A stretch of 64,000 bases of DNA from Thalassospira sp. TSL5-1 (lineage in GTDB: Bacteria; Pseudomonadota; Alphaproteobacteria; Rhodospirillales; Thalassospiraceae), in NCBI RefSeq assembly GCF_001907695.1, contig NZ_KV880637.1, positions 1,364,001 to 1,428,000 of the forward strand, given 5' to 3'. Positions 1-8,341 of the stretch are shown here, one piece after another (within the stretch, counting starts at the first letter, position 1; each line of letters opens with the position of its first letter). The translations under genes and the position numbers were made by a program. Under the pieces are notes generated by a model, which saw only the letters and a list, made by a program, of their open reading frames with translations, was not told the origin of the DNA and made no database searches.

Positions 1-487
1 TGGGAACTTGCGACCCATAACCTGGAACGGCACGAATGGCGGGTTTGCCCTCCAGCGGGGCAAGGAATTGCTGAACCTGCAATACATCCTGAATAAAGCG
101 CTCCTCGCTGCCGTGCATGTCGCGGCGCAGGGCAGCCGCCGTGCGCTGGTCCGTGCCGGGGGCGCGGCCAATGCCAAGATCAATCCGGCCCGGATGCAGG
201 GCATCGAGGGTGCCAAACTGTTCGGCAATCACCAAAGGTGCATGGTTGGGGAGCATAATGCCACCAGAGCCAACCCGAATGGTTTTGGTGCCCCCGGCAA
301 CATGGGCAATGACCACGGATGTGGCGGCACTGGCAATGCCGGGCATGTTGTGATGTTCGGCCAGCCAATAGCGATGATAACCCAGCTTTTCGCCGTGTTG
401 GGCCAGCTCCAGGGTGTTGCGCAGCGCATCGGATGGATGTTCGCCCGTATTTACCGGGCAAAGGTCAAGGATGGAGAAACGTGTCAT
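1..487 (-). CDS. LLM-class flavin-dependent oxidoreductase (luciferase-like), 3' end outside window
   Basis: The minus strand is open from an ATG at 487 to the window edge, giving the first 162 residues. It begins [20 protein letters not shown] and contains [19 protein letters not shown], then [20 protein letters not shown] and [20 protein letters not shown]. These are the hallmark N-terminal segments of bacterial luciferase-like, FMN-dependent monooxygenases of the single-component MsnO8 type. The barrel's early strands are present; the C-terminal half is cut off. Members oxidise small organic substrates with reduced flavin in the cytoplasm, but the substrate cannot be read from sequence. 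Its start faces the kinase-like gene at 632, so the two are divergent. The family call is secure; the function within the family is open. Confidence 0.9.
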   Translation of the reverse strand, partial: MTRFSILDLCPVNTGEHPSDALRNTLELAQHGEKLGYHRYWLAEHHNMPGIASAATSVVIAHVAGGTKTIRVGSGGIMLPNHAPLVIAEQFGTLDALHPGRIDLGIGRAPGTDQRTAAALRRDMHGSEERFIQDVLQVQQFLAPLEGKPAIRAVPGYGSQVP

Positions 488-631
488 AACAATATATCCT
501 GTTGGGCGCAGGGCGTTTTTTCAGCCGCGCCAATGGGCTCTGTTAAGACCTAATTTAGGGCAAAAATATCATAACGCCAGCGCGCGGTATCATTTTGCGC
601 AAGCGTGACAAAACAGGATGAGGGCCGGGAT

Positions 632-1156
632 ATGCTGATTATTTTGGGCGGATTGCCCGGTTGCGGCAAAAGCACGCTGGCGGAAAAACTGGCCCGGGCC
701 CTTCCTGCCATGTGGCTGCGCATCGACAGCATCGAACAGGCCTTGCGCGATGCCGATGCGCAATATGGCACTGGTAACCGCGAAATGGGCCCGGAGGGTT
801 ATATGGCGGCCTATCGGGTGGCAGAGGATAATTTGCGGTTAGGTCATTGGGTGATTGCCGATAGCGTTAATCCCATCGCCATCACCCGTGATGCCTGGCG
901 TGATGTGGCAAGCAGGGCGCAAGCCCGGTTTTGCGAGATTGAACTGGTTTGTTCGGATGCGGTCCTGCATCGCAAGCGGATTGAAAACCGTATATCAACC
1001 GTTGAAAACCTGAAATTGCCGGACTGGCAGGCGGTGCAAAACCGTGAATACCAACCCTGGCAAAGCAATCCACTGGTGCTTGATAGCGGCCTGAATGATG
1101 CCGATACGTTATTTCAGCAGGCATTGGCATATATTAAGGATGCCGTGCGCGTGTGA
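632..1156 (+). CDS. AAA/P-loop kinase-like protein (zeta-toxin or adenylylsulfate-kinase-like fold)
   Basis: A 174-residue protein. A Walker A motif, GLPGCGKST, lies almost at the N-terminus (MLIILGGLPGCGKSTLAEKL), which is typical of small nucleotide-kinase-fold proteins annotated as AAA ATPase or predicted kinase. A later RxxxR-type basic segment (HRKRIENR) could form the lid. The chosen ATG at 632 follows a purine-rich GAGGGCCGGG stretch; a GTG at 605 in frame would add nine residues that look unlike the fold. It probably phosphorylates a small molecule or a nucleotide in the cytoplasm. No partner is evident: the gene lies between divergent and convergent neighbours and is probably transcribed alone. 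Confidence 0.75.
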   Translation: MLIILGGLPGCGKSTLAEKLARALPAMWLRIDSIEQALRDADAQYGTGNREMGPEGYMAAYRVAEDNLRLGHWVIADSVNPIAITRDAWRDVASRAQARFCEIELVCSDAVLHRKRIENRISTVENLKLPDWQAVQNREYQPWQSNPLVLDSGLNDADTLFQQALAYIKDAVRV

Positions 1157-1170
1157 TGTAGCCTGATGGC

Positions 1171-2055
1171 TCAGGGCTTTTTGATGATCCTGCCAATGAA
1201 ATTGTCGGTCACAGTTGAGCGTGTATCGCGCCGATAGGCCAGGGCGAGATAGGCCATCGGCGCGCTGTCTGCTATTGGCCGGTAAACGACACCGCGCGCC
1301 TGTAATTGCTGCATCGATGTCGGCACCAGCGATACGCCCAGTTCGGCCGCAACAAGATTGATCACCGAACCAAACTGTGGGGCGGACTGGCCCAAGCGCA
1401 TTGTAAACCCGGCCCGTGCGCAGGCATTCAACACATTGTCAAAATGGGTGGGGCCGACCTCGCGCGGGGTTAAAATGAAGGGATCATCGGCGAGTGCGGC
1501 CAGATTAACGGTCTCGGCACTGGCAGCTGGATGGCCGCTGGGGAGAACGGCCACCATCGGTTCGGCCCCCAACTCATGCAGGGCAATATTGGCATGATCC
1601 ACCACATTCTGGCGCAAAAAGGCGGCATCGAGTTGGCCGTCGATCAGGCTGGCAAGCAGGCGGGTGGAATTGGTTTCGGTCAGGGTCAGGTTCACCTTTG
1701 GCCAGGTGCGGCGAAAGGCCCGAATGGCCGATGGCACAACCGGGTTAAACGCGGCAGAGCCGGTAAAACCGACATGCAAATTACCCACTTCGCCGCGTGC
1801 AGCACGCCGGGCGGCCTGCACCGCCTGTTGTGCCAGGGCAGGGAACTGACCGGCAATGTCGCGAAAGGCCCGCCCGGCATCGGTCAGTTCCGCGCCTTGC
1901 GGGCGGCGGTGAAACAGTTTGGCACCAATTTCAGTTTCCAGATCCTTGATCTGCTGGCTAAGCGGCGGCTGCCCGATACCAATTTTCTGGGCCGCACGGG
2001 TGAAATTGCCTTCCTCGGCCACGGCCAGGAAATAACGGATATGTCGCAGTTCCAA
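1171..2055 (-). CDS. LysR-family transcriptional regulator
   Basis: A 294-residue protein starting MELRHIRYFLAVAEEGNFTR, the classic LysR winged-helix opening. The helix-turn-helix (AAQKIGIGQPPLSQQIKDLE) falls at about residues 20-40, followed by a linker helix and a PBP2-type effector domain (about residues 90-290). The N-terminus resembles the BenM/CatR branch, which responds to aromatic or small-acid effectors. It is divergent from the MFS transporter at 2177, the usual arrangement for a LysR protein controlling its neighbour. The 121-bp intergenic region holds a repeated AACATAT that may be its operator. Regulation of the transporter is inferred from layout only. Confidence 0.93.
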   Translation of the reverse strand: MELRHIRYFLAVAEEGNFTRAAQKIGIGQPPLSQQIKDLETEIGAKLFHRRPQGAELTDAGRAFRDIAGQFPALAQQAVQAARRAARGEVGNLHVGFTGSAAFNPVVPSAIRAFRRTWPKVNLTLTETNSTRLLASLIDGQLDAAFLRQNVVDHANIALHELGAEPMVAVLPSGHPAASAETVNLAALADDPFILTPREVGPTHFDNVLNACARAGFTMRLGQSAPQFGSVINLVAAELGVSLVPTSMQQLQARGVVYRPIADSAPMAYLALAYRRDTRSTVTDNFIGRIIKKP

Positions 2056-2070
2056 TTTCGGTATCTCTAA

Positions 2071-2100
2071 AACATATGAAAAATGCCACTAACATATATT
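2071..2100. promoter_or_regulatory. candidate LysR operator: AACATAT direct repeat
   Basis: AACATAT occurs at 2071-2077 and again at 2091-2097, exactly 20 bp apart (two helical turns), between the divergent LysR and MFS genes. The spacing puts both copies on one DNA face, as expected for a LysR site. Binding is inferred. Confidence 0.35.
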
Positions 2101-2176
2101 GGACAGATGATCGAGAAGGTGCAACAGTTTCAGCAAATCAAGAATGCCGCCCACGGCAATTTACCAAGGACGAAAC

Positions 2177-3442
2177 ATGAGTGATCAAACGGCAGACCAT
2201 GACCTGCCATCCACCCCTGTGCCCTCAGCCAGCCCGCAAAGCTGGGTAGAACCCGGCACACCAGCTTATCGCCGGGTGGCGATGGCCCTGTTTTTGGCCG
2301 GGTTTGCCACCTTTACCCTGATTTATTGTGTGCAGCCGCTCTTGCCAGCCTTTTCCGCCGATTTTGGCGTGAGTCCGACCGAAAGCTCGCTGGCCCTGTC
2401 GCTAACAACCGGGTTTCTGGCCTTTTCGATTTTGCTGGCCGGTGCCGCATCCGAGGCCTTTGGCCGCCGTCGGCTGATGTTTGTGTCGATGTGTGCGGCA
2501 TCGGTTTTAAATATTGCCGAGGCCTTTATTCCCAACTGGCATGTTTTGCTGGTGATGCGGGCCCTGGAAGGGTTTGTTCTGGGCGGCGTGCCTGCGGTTG
2601 CAATGGCGTATCTGGCCGAGGAAATCCATCCGCGCGGTTTGGGCTTTGCGATGGGGTTGTATGTTGGCGGTACAGCCTTTGGCGGCATGACGGGCCGTGT
2701 TGGCGTGGGCTTGTTGACCGAATTTTCATCCTGGGAAGTTGCCCTGGGGGTGCTGGGGGTGATTGACCTTCTGGCAGCGATTGGCTTTTTCATTTTGCTG
2801 CCGCCCTCGCGCAATTTTACCACCAAGCCGGGCTTTCAACTGGCCTATCATATCAATGCCTGGGCCAGGCATTTGCGCCATCCGGCATTGCCGTTGCTGT
2901 TTGCCATTGGTGCGCTGGCGATGGGCTGTTTTGTCACGGTTTATAACTATGCCGGTTTCCGGTTGGTGGCGGCGCCTTATCATTTGGGGCAGGGGGAAAT
3001 CAGCCTGATTTTTACGGTTTATCTGTTTGGCATTGCCGCGTCATCCCTTGCCGGGGGCATGGCCGATAAACACGGGCGCGGCCCGGTGATGGCGATTGGC
3101 CTTGTGGTGGCACTGGCCGGTGTTGCCTTAACGCTGGCCAGTTCAATTTACGCCGTGATTGGGGGCATCATTGTTTTAACCAGCGGCTTTTTCATGGCCC
3201 ATTCGGTCGCCAGTGGCTGGGTCGGGCGCATGGCAACCCAGTCCAAGGGGCACGCGGCCTCGCTTTATCTGCTGTCCTATTATCTGGGCTCCAGTGTCAT
3301 GGGCTCCATCGGCGGCTGGTTCTGGACGCATGGGGGATGGTTTGCCGTTGCCGGTTTTGCCTGTGCGTTGCTGGTGGTTGCTCTGCTGGTTTCCGGCCAT
3401 TTATGGCGCTATGCCCGCAGGGTGGAAACCTGCACGGCCTGA
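2177..3442 (+). CDS. MFS transporter (YnfM-like)
   Basis: A 421-residue, twelve-helix major facilitator protein. The first membrane helix is MALFLAGFATFTLIYCVQPL, a signature of YnfM-type transporters, and the helix 2-3 loop carries the MFS motif A remnant EAFGRRRLMF. A second copy of that motif, DKHGRGPVM, opens the C-terminal half. The ATG at 2177 is preceded by AAGGA six bases upstream, so it is preferred over an ATG eleven codons earlier. It probably exports drugs or metabolites across the inner membrane by proton antiport; the substrate is unknown. It is divergent from the LysR gene, its likely regulator, and ends at a strong terminator. Confidence 0.9.
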   Translation: MSDQTADHDLPSTPVPSASPQSWVEPGTPAYRRVAMALFLAGFATFTLIYCVQPLLPAFSADFGVSPTESSLALSLTTGFLAFSILLAGAASEAFGRRRLMFVSMCAASVLNIAEAFIPNWHVLLVMRALEGFVLGGVPAVAMAYLAEEIHPRGLGFAMGLYVGGTAFGGMTGRVGVGLLTEFSSWEVALGVLGVIDLLAAIGFFILLPPSRNFTTKPGFQLAYHINAWARHLRHPALPLLFAIGALAMGCFVTVYNYAGFRLVAAPYHLGQGEISLIFTVYLFGIAASSLAGGMADKHGRGPVMAIGLVVALAGVALTLASSIYAVIGGIIVLTSGFFMAHSVASGWVGRMATQSKGHAASLYLLSYYLGSSVMGSIGGWFWTHGGWFAVAGFACALLVVALLVSGHLWRYARRVETCTA

Positions 3443-3470
3443 CCGTTCTGATCGTTCTGACCGCGCAATA

Positions 3471-3505
3471 AAAAACGCCCCGGCAGTAAATTGCGGGGCG
3501 TTTTT
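3471..3505. terminator. bidirectional Rho-independent terminator
   Basis: A stem AACGCCCCG/CGGGGCGTT is flanked by an A-run on the left and a five-T run on the right. It therefore can terminate both the MFS gene (+) and the convergent cysteine synthase gene (-). Confidence 0.88.
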
Positions 3506-3522
3506 GCGGGAAAACTTGGCGT

Positions 3523-4521
3523 TTAAAGCCAATCAGGCGTTGGCAGGCCTTTTTCTTTCAGGAAGGCCGGGTTCCAAAGCTTGCTTTGATAACGGGTGCC
3601 AAGGTCACACAGGATGGTGACAATGGTGTGGCCCGGGCCCAGTTCGCGGGCAAGCTTGACGGCACCGGCAATATTCACCCCGGTGGACCCGCCCATGCAC
3701 AGGCCTTCTTCCTTTAACAAATCAAAGACGATGGGCAGCATTTCTTCGTCGCTGATCTGGAACGGGTGATCAATATCAAGCCCTTCCAGATTGGCGGTAA
3801 TGCGGCCCTGGCCGATCCCCTCGGAGATCGAGCTGCCTTCGGATTTGAGTTCGCTATGTTTGTAGTGGCTGAACAATGCCGCCCCCATCGGGTCGGCCAG
3901 GCCGATCTGGATGTTTTTATTGCGCTCACGCAGTGCCATTGCCGTCCCGGCCAGGGTGCCGCCGGTGCCAACAGCCGCGATGAAACCATCCACCTTGCCA
4001 TCCGTCTGTTGCCAGATTTCCGGGCCGGTGGTGTCAAAATGGCCCTGGCGATTGGCAACATTGTCAAACTGGTTGGCCCAGATGGCACCATTGGCTTCGG
4101 TTTTTGCCAGTTCTTCGGCCAGACGACGCGATACGTGCACATAATTGTTTTCATCGCGATAGGGCACAGCGGGGACTTCGCGAAGGTCGGCACCCAAAAG
4201 GCGCAACAGGTCCTTCTTTTCCTGGCTTTGGGTTTCGGGGATGACAATGACGGTGCGATAGCCCAGGGCATTGCCCACCGTTGCCAGGCCAATGCCGGTA
4301 TTACCCGCCGTGCCTTCAACGATGACGCCGCCGGGTTGCAGCAGCCCGCGTTTTTCGGCATCGCGAATAATGGCAAGGGCGGCACGGTCCTTCACCGACC
4401 CGCCGGGATTGGTGTATTCCGCTTTGCCCAAAATGGTGCAGCCCGTCAGCTCCGATACCTTTTTCAGGCGGATCAGCGGGGTGCGGCCAATGGCTTCGAT
4501 GGTGCCATTGCGAATGTCCAT
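3523..4521 (-). CDS. cysK: cysteine synthase A-like (O-acetylserine sulfhydrylase)
   Basis: A 332-residue PLP enzyme of the beta-synthase fold. NPGGSVKDRAA places the PLP lysine at residue 44; GTAGNTGIG and GTGGTLAG bind substrate carboxylate and PLP phosphate. The C-terminal tail RYQSKLWNPAFLKEKGLP matches the longer cysteine synthase branch of alphaproteobacteria and fungi rather than E. coli CysK. It would make L-cysteine from O-acetylserine and sulfide in the cytoplasm. The ATG at 4521 follows CTGGAG eight bases upstream; an upstream ATG at 4584 would add a 21-residue non-homologous leader. The gene is monocistronic by position. The nearby sulfur-handling genes near 22 kb are too far to be an operon. 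Confidence 0.9.
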   Translation of the reverse strand: MDIRNGTIEAIGRTPLIRLKKVSELTGCTILGKAEYTNPGGSVKDRAALAIIRDAEKRGLLQPGGVIVEGTAGNTGIGLATVGNALGYRTVIVIPETQSQEKKDLLRLLGADLREVPAVPYRDENNYVHVSRRLAEELAKTEANGAIWANQFDNVANRQGHFDTTGPEIWQQTDGKVDGFIAAVGTGGTLAGTAMALRERNKNIQIGLADPMGAALFSHYKHSELKSEGSSISEGIGQGRITANLEGLDIDHPFQISDEEMLPIVFDLLKEEGLCMGGSTGVNIAGAVKLARELGPGHTIVTILCDLGTRYQSKLWNPAFLKEKGLPTPDWL

Positions 4522-4626
4522 GACAGACTCCAGAATTATCTGATTGCAAACTATATGGCTGTTGATTGGTCCTTTTATACACAAAAGTCAAGTCAGTTTT
4601 AAAAATATAACGTAATTTTTGTGTTA

Positions 4627-5295
4627 TTATTTTGGTGTTACAGCCTCCTGACGCAGGCGATCACGGTTCAGCATCAGCCATTGCAGGGCCATGATGGTCG
4701 GTGCATTGCAGAATTCACCGGCCTTGAGCATGGCAAAGCAGTCATCGGCTGATTTGGTGAAAACGCGAATATCCTCGCCTTCTTCATCCAGTCCATGCAG
4801 CCCGCCGGCCTTGGCGGCATCGACCCGGCCATAAAAGATTTGCACCGTTTCGCTGGTACAGCCCGGCGAAGCGTAATAACGCGGAACGATCACCTCCAGC
4901 GGGCCGATGATATCACAGCCCGATTCCTCAATTGTTTCGCGACGGGCCACATCCTCCAGGCTTTCACCCGGTTCAACAATACCGGCCACAATTTCGACCA
5001 GCCAGGCGGGCATGTCGGGGGTGTCGCGATGAACGCTCAGGGTCGCGGGGCGGAACTGTTCGATCAAGACAACCTCGTCGCGCACCGGGTCATAGGGCAG
5101 CACGGCCACAGCATGCCCGCGTTCGAGGACTTCGCGCCTGATGACCGGGCTTTGGCCGCCGTCAAACTGTTTGTGACGCAGTTCATAAACATCCAGTTTG
5201 AAATAGCCATCCCAGCCGCGCTGGCGCTTTATAATTTCGATGTCACGATAATCCAATTTCATTTCTCCGGTTGTGGGGCGGCGGGCTGTTACCAT
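4627..5295 (-). CDS. Nudix hydrolase, ADP-ribose pyrophosphatase type
   Basis: A 222-residue protein. The Nudix box GxxxxxExxxxxxxREUxEExGU is present as GIVEPGESLEDVARRETIEE followed by SG. The upstream segment FERGH/LERGHAVAVLPYDPVRDEV and downstream GIH/GLHGLDEEGEDIRV match NudF/AspP-type ADP-ribose pyrophosphatases (YffH/NudK relatives are less likely). It would hydrolyse ADP-ribose to AMP and ribose 5-phosphate, limiting toxic ADP-ribose. Two starts are possible: ATG 5295 after AGGA, or ATG 5262 very close to GGAG; the longer form fits the family length. It is read in the same direction as cysteine synthase but with a 105-bp gap. Confidence 0.87.
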   Translation of the reverse strand: MVTARRPTTGEMKLDYRDIEIIKRQRGWDGYFKLDVYELRHKQFDGGQSPVIRREVLERGHAVAVLPYDPVRDEVVLIEQFRPATLSVHRDTPDMPAWLVEIVAGIVEPGESLEDVARRETIEESGCDIIGPLEVIVPRYYASPGCTSETVQIFYGRVDAAKAGGLHGLDEEGEDIRVFTKSADDCFAMLKAGEFCNAPTIMALQWLMLNRDRLRQEAVTPK

Positions 5296-5401
5296 ATCCT
5301 AGCCAGTATGGCCCCGCCAGCAAAGTGACCGGGCCAGCCTCGCACAGAGGGTGCAAGTATTGGTTCTAGGCTGGTATCGGGAACATGTGCTTTGACAATG
5401 T

Positions 5402-5429
5402 GTTACAGGGCATAGGTGATGCCCGTAAC
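5402..5429. repeat. inverted repeat / stem-loop
   Basis: GTTACAGGGCAT and ATGCCCGTAAC face each other across a five-base loop with one bulged A, forming about eleven base pairs. It lies between the divergent Nudix and DUF3775 genes and has no T-run on either side, so it is an operator or leader structure rather than a terminator. Confidence 0.4.
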
Positions 5430-5574
5430 AATGGGCAGAATGATGGCATTAAAGGGCAGTTTTGTTTTTGGGCTTGCTGGCCTGCCACGTTGAACACATG
5501 TTTTGCTGTGCCGTGATTTTGCTTTTTGTGATGTCGTGCCGTAACGGAATTTTTCTTTAAAAACGGAGAATTTT

Positions 5575-6015
5575 ATGTCGGACGTGATGGATGATGCACA
5601 GTCAGATGAATTTCCCGCCATCGATATGGAAAAAATCGCCTTTATTTTGCTAAAGGCGCGGGCCTTTGATGCGCAGGAAGATGTGGTGGAGCCCGATTAC
5701 GGGTCCAACGCATCGGATGACCAGTTTCGCGAAGTGCTTGAAGCCTATGGCGATGATGCCACCCATGCCGAACTGGTCGAGGCGATAAATGACCTGAATT
5801 GGGACGAGCAGTGCCAGCTGGTGGCCCTTGTCTGGATCGGGCGGGGCAGCTTTGATGCCGATCAGTGGCAGGAAGCTTTGAGCGAGGCGGAAGACGGCCA
5901 TACCAACCATACCGCAGAATACCTGACCGGGATGCCGATGCTCGGGGAATATATCGAGGAAGGTTTATCCGCCTTTGATATTTCGCTTAGCGATATTGAG
6001 GCGATGCACCTCTGA
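5575..6015 (+). CDS. DUF3775 domain-containing protein
   Basis: A 146-residue acidic, soluble protein. The central segment NDLNWDEQCQLVALVWIGRG followed by the C-terminal YLTGMPMLGEYIEEGL is diagnostic of the DUF3775 family found in alphaproteobacteria. No catalytic motif, signal peptide or membrane segment is visible. The ATG at 5575 follows an A-rich AACGGAGAATTTT leader with GGAG seven bases away. The gene is followed by a GC-rich hairpin and a long non-coding stretch, so it is probably monocistronic. Function is unknown; in this family the fold is helical and the partner unidentified. Confidence 0.85.
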   Translation: MSDVMDDAQSDEFPAIDMEKIAFILLKARAFDAQEDVVEPDYGSNASDDQFREVLEAYGDDATHAELVEAINDLNWDEQCQLVALVWIGRGSFDADQWQEALSEAEDGHTNHTAEYLTGMPMLGEYIEEGLSAFDISLSDIEAMHL

Positions 6016-6359
6016 TCCCGAGACGATTTCCGATTGTTCTTCTGGTGGGCCGAAACCTGGTTTCGGCCCGCGTTGATTTTATGCAGCTTCACCTGTGATG
6101 TTTATCCATTGGGTGGAATATTTAGAAAATCTTATGCTATTTGTTGTTTTATTGGATGAGGTCGGCTTTCGGGCTCCTGACCATATAGATAAATTTGGTA
6201 TGTCTCGATAAAATGAGGCAATCACTGGGATTTGCAGATCTGGCTGCTCTTTGTTCCAGCTGTTTTGGGAGTGTGAGCCGAAATGTATGATGAGGTTGAG
6301 CTGTAGGCAGTTTGTTTTAACAGATTTTATCGGGAACGGCTTTTCGTCGGGGGACTGGA
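6016..6359. other. non-coding intergenic region, 344 bp
   Basis: No convincing gene is seen on either strand. The first part holds a terminator-like hairpin (6047-6069). The remainder is visibly more AT-rich than the flanking genes and probably carries the promoter and leader of the TTG-initiated diguanylate cyclase. A small RNA cannot be excluded from sequence alone. Confidence 0.5.
6047..6069 (+). terminator. hairpin after DUF3775 gene
   Basis: GGGCCGAAAC and GTTTCGGCCC form a perfect ten-base-pair stem with a CTG loop, 31 bases after the stop. The trailing sequence is only weakly T-rich, so termination may be partial. Confidence 0.6.
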
Positions 6360-8051
6360 TTGGCGCGTTTTGAGAAAAAAGAGATTGACCGGTTATATGG
6401 GCAATCAGCTGTTGGCGTCGTTATCCATCGGGAATTGGTGGCTTTGTACGTTAACGATGCCTATGCCCGCATGATGGGATGCCGGAACGCGGTTGAATTC
6501 ATGTCTGGCCCGGAACTGGTGCATTATATTCCCCCCGCTTTTCATCGCGAAGCCCTGAAGTTATATCGGGATTTCATGAACGCTACCGGCTTTCATGGCT
6601 GGAAAAAGGTTTACAATTTGCGGCGCGATGGCTCGCCGGTGTGGCTTGAAATCAGCGATGAAACCATTGATTGGGAAGATGGCCGTGCCTTGATGACCAC
6701 AGCCCAGGTCATTGAAAATGGCAGCACGGCCATGCAGGTGGACCATATGCTGGGGCGGTCCTTTATTGGTGTTGCCGTGCATCGCGACATGAATGCCCTG
6801 TATGTCAATGATGCCTATGCCACCCTGATGGGGGCGGAAAATGCCAGCGATTTCATGAAGACACCAGATTTGCTGCGATTTATCGCACCTGAATTGCGCG
6901 AGATAACATCGGCCACCAGCGAGAAAATATCGCAGGGCCTTTTTAACGGCAGCCGGCGGCGGGAATGCAAGTTTCTGGATGATGGCAGCGAGGTCTGGTG
7001 TGACCTGACCGATGAACGCATTTTATGGCATGATGGCAAACCCGCGATTTTGACTACCGCGCATGATGTGCGCGAGGAAGTACGCATGAATAATATGCTG
7101 GTGCGCAATCGCAACAGTTTGCAAAATGCGGTTGCCGAAGTCATTCGCATGGTGCCAACCGCCGTCGCCATGTTTGACGAAGACCTGCATGTTTTGCATT
7201 TCAATCGCGAATTTTCCCGTTTGTTTGCCCGAAATCCGGGGATGTACCCGGCGACAACCCCGGAATTTGATGTTTCCGGCCTGCGCCTGATTTACCGCGA
7301 AATGGTTGCGGCTGGACATGACCATGCCGATCGGAACGGGGTTTTGTCGCCTTCTGGGCGCCTGACCGATATTCGCATCAATCGTCTTCAGGGTGGCGGC
7401 ATGATGGTTTCGGCACTGGATGTGACCGACCATAAGGAAGTAGAAAAACAGTTGGCGGTCCTGGCCTCGACCGACCCGCTGACCGAGGTTCTGAACCGTC
7501 GCGGGTTTGAGGGGGCGGTAAACCGGTTGCGCGATATTCGCCGCCTGCGCAATAAAAAATGGCATTTCGGTATCGCCGTGCTGGACCTGGACTATTTCAA
7601 ACAGATCAATGACAGTTTTGGTCATGCCTGCGGCGACCGGCTGCTGCAGGAGGTTGCGGCGGTGCTGCGTGGGGCGTTGCGGGATGACGATTTGGTTGTC
7701 CGGCTGGGGGGCGAGGAATTTGCCGTTTTGCTGCCATCGGCCACGGGGAAAATTACACAAATGATTGCCGGGCGACTGGCTGAAATGATTGGCGATATCC
7801 GCCTGGCGGACGATGCCGGCAATGCCGGTGTGGTACGTGTGACCGCCAGTATCGGTGTTACCATTGGCGGTGATGTTGGTGATAAAAACGGGGGCGAGGT
7901 GGATTTGCCAACCGCGCTGCTGGTGGCGGACCGCGCCCTGTATCAGGCCAAAGAGGGGGGGCGAAACCGCATTGTTTTTGCCGATCCCACTTTGCCGGAA
8001 CCCACCATTGCGCCCAATGCCGGCCTTCCCGAAGATAAAGCCGAAGATTGA
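6360..8051 (+). CDS. triple-PAS diguanylate cyclase (GGEEF)
   Basis: A 563-residue cytoplasmic signalling protein without membrane segments. Two tandem PAS domains (about 1-115 and 125-240) are near-copies: both carry ALYVNDAYA followed by a Met-Gly and a W(L/C)(E/D) motif. A third, divergent PAS spans about 250-365. The GGDEF domain (about 366-545) has the active-site GGEEF at 450-454 and an RDDD sequence five residues upstream, matching the RxxD inhibitory c-di-GMP site. It should make c-di-GMP from two GTP and be product-inhibited. Translation appears to start at TTG 6360, preceded by GGGGGACTGGA; no better ATG is found before the first PAS motif. Confidence 0.92.
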   Translation: MARFEKKEIDRLYGQSAVGVVIHRELVALYVNDAYARMMGCRNAVEFMSGPELVHYIPPAFHREALKLYRDFMNATGFHGWKKVYNLRRDGSPVWLEISDETIDWEDGRALMTTAQVIENGSTAMQVDHMLGRSFIGVAVHRDMNALYVNDAYATLMGAENASDFMKTPDLLRFIAPELREITSATSEKISQGLFNGSRRRECKFLDDGSEVWCDLTDERILWHDGKPAILTTAHDVREEVRMNNMLVRNRNSLQNAVAEVIRMVPTAVAMFDEDLHVLHFNREFSRLFARNPGMYPATTPEFDVSGLRLIYREMVAAGHDHADRNGVLSPSGRLTDIRINRLQGGGMMVSALDVTDHKEVEKQLAVLASTDPLTEVLNRRGFEGAVNRLRDIRRLRNKKWHFGIAVLDLDYFKQINDSFGHACGDRLLQEVAAVLRGALRDDDLVVRLGGEEFAVLLPSATGKITQMIAGRLAEMIGDIRLADDAGNAGVVRVTASIGVTIGGDVGDKNGGEVDLPTALLVADRALYQAKEGGRNRIVFADPTLPEPTIAPNAGLPEDKAED

Positions 8052-8074
8052 CGCCTGTGAGATACAGGATGGTT

Positions 8075-8099
8075 ATCCCCGGTTGGGTGGGGATGTTTT
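8075..8099 (+). terminator. weak hairpin after diguanylate cyclase
   Basis: ATCCCC and GGGGAT pair across an eight-base loop and are followed by GTTTTG. The stem is short; termination is plausible but not strong. Confidence 0.45.
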
Positions 8100-8341
8100 G
8101 TATGTGGTCTTCTGCGCGAAAACCCTGATGTGACGGTGGAAATTCCCGTCAATTTGCGATAATCAGAAGGCAGGATGATTTCAGGACTGCTTTTGGGTGT
8201 GTTTTTTGTGCCTCCCCGACTTGGATCATGATGACGCCGGTTTTTTGGGCGGGTTTTATGATGGCATGATAACGGTGCAAAAGAAGCTGCCAGAAAGCCG
8301 GTTTTGAAGTCAGATGTTAATCCAGACAGGAGAGCGCCACC

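Noticed and set aside
8..553. Plus-strand frame of 181 codons over the first gene
   Set aside because: It is antisense to a clear luciferase-like monooxygenase on the minus strand and has no domain of its own.
632..1156. Zeta-toxin of a toxin-antitoxin pair
   Set aside because: No antitoxin gene is adjacent and the P-loop protein is shorter than typical zeta toxins; only the fold is shared.
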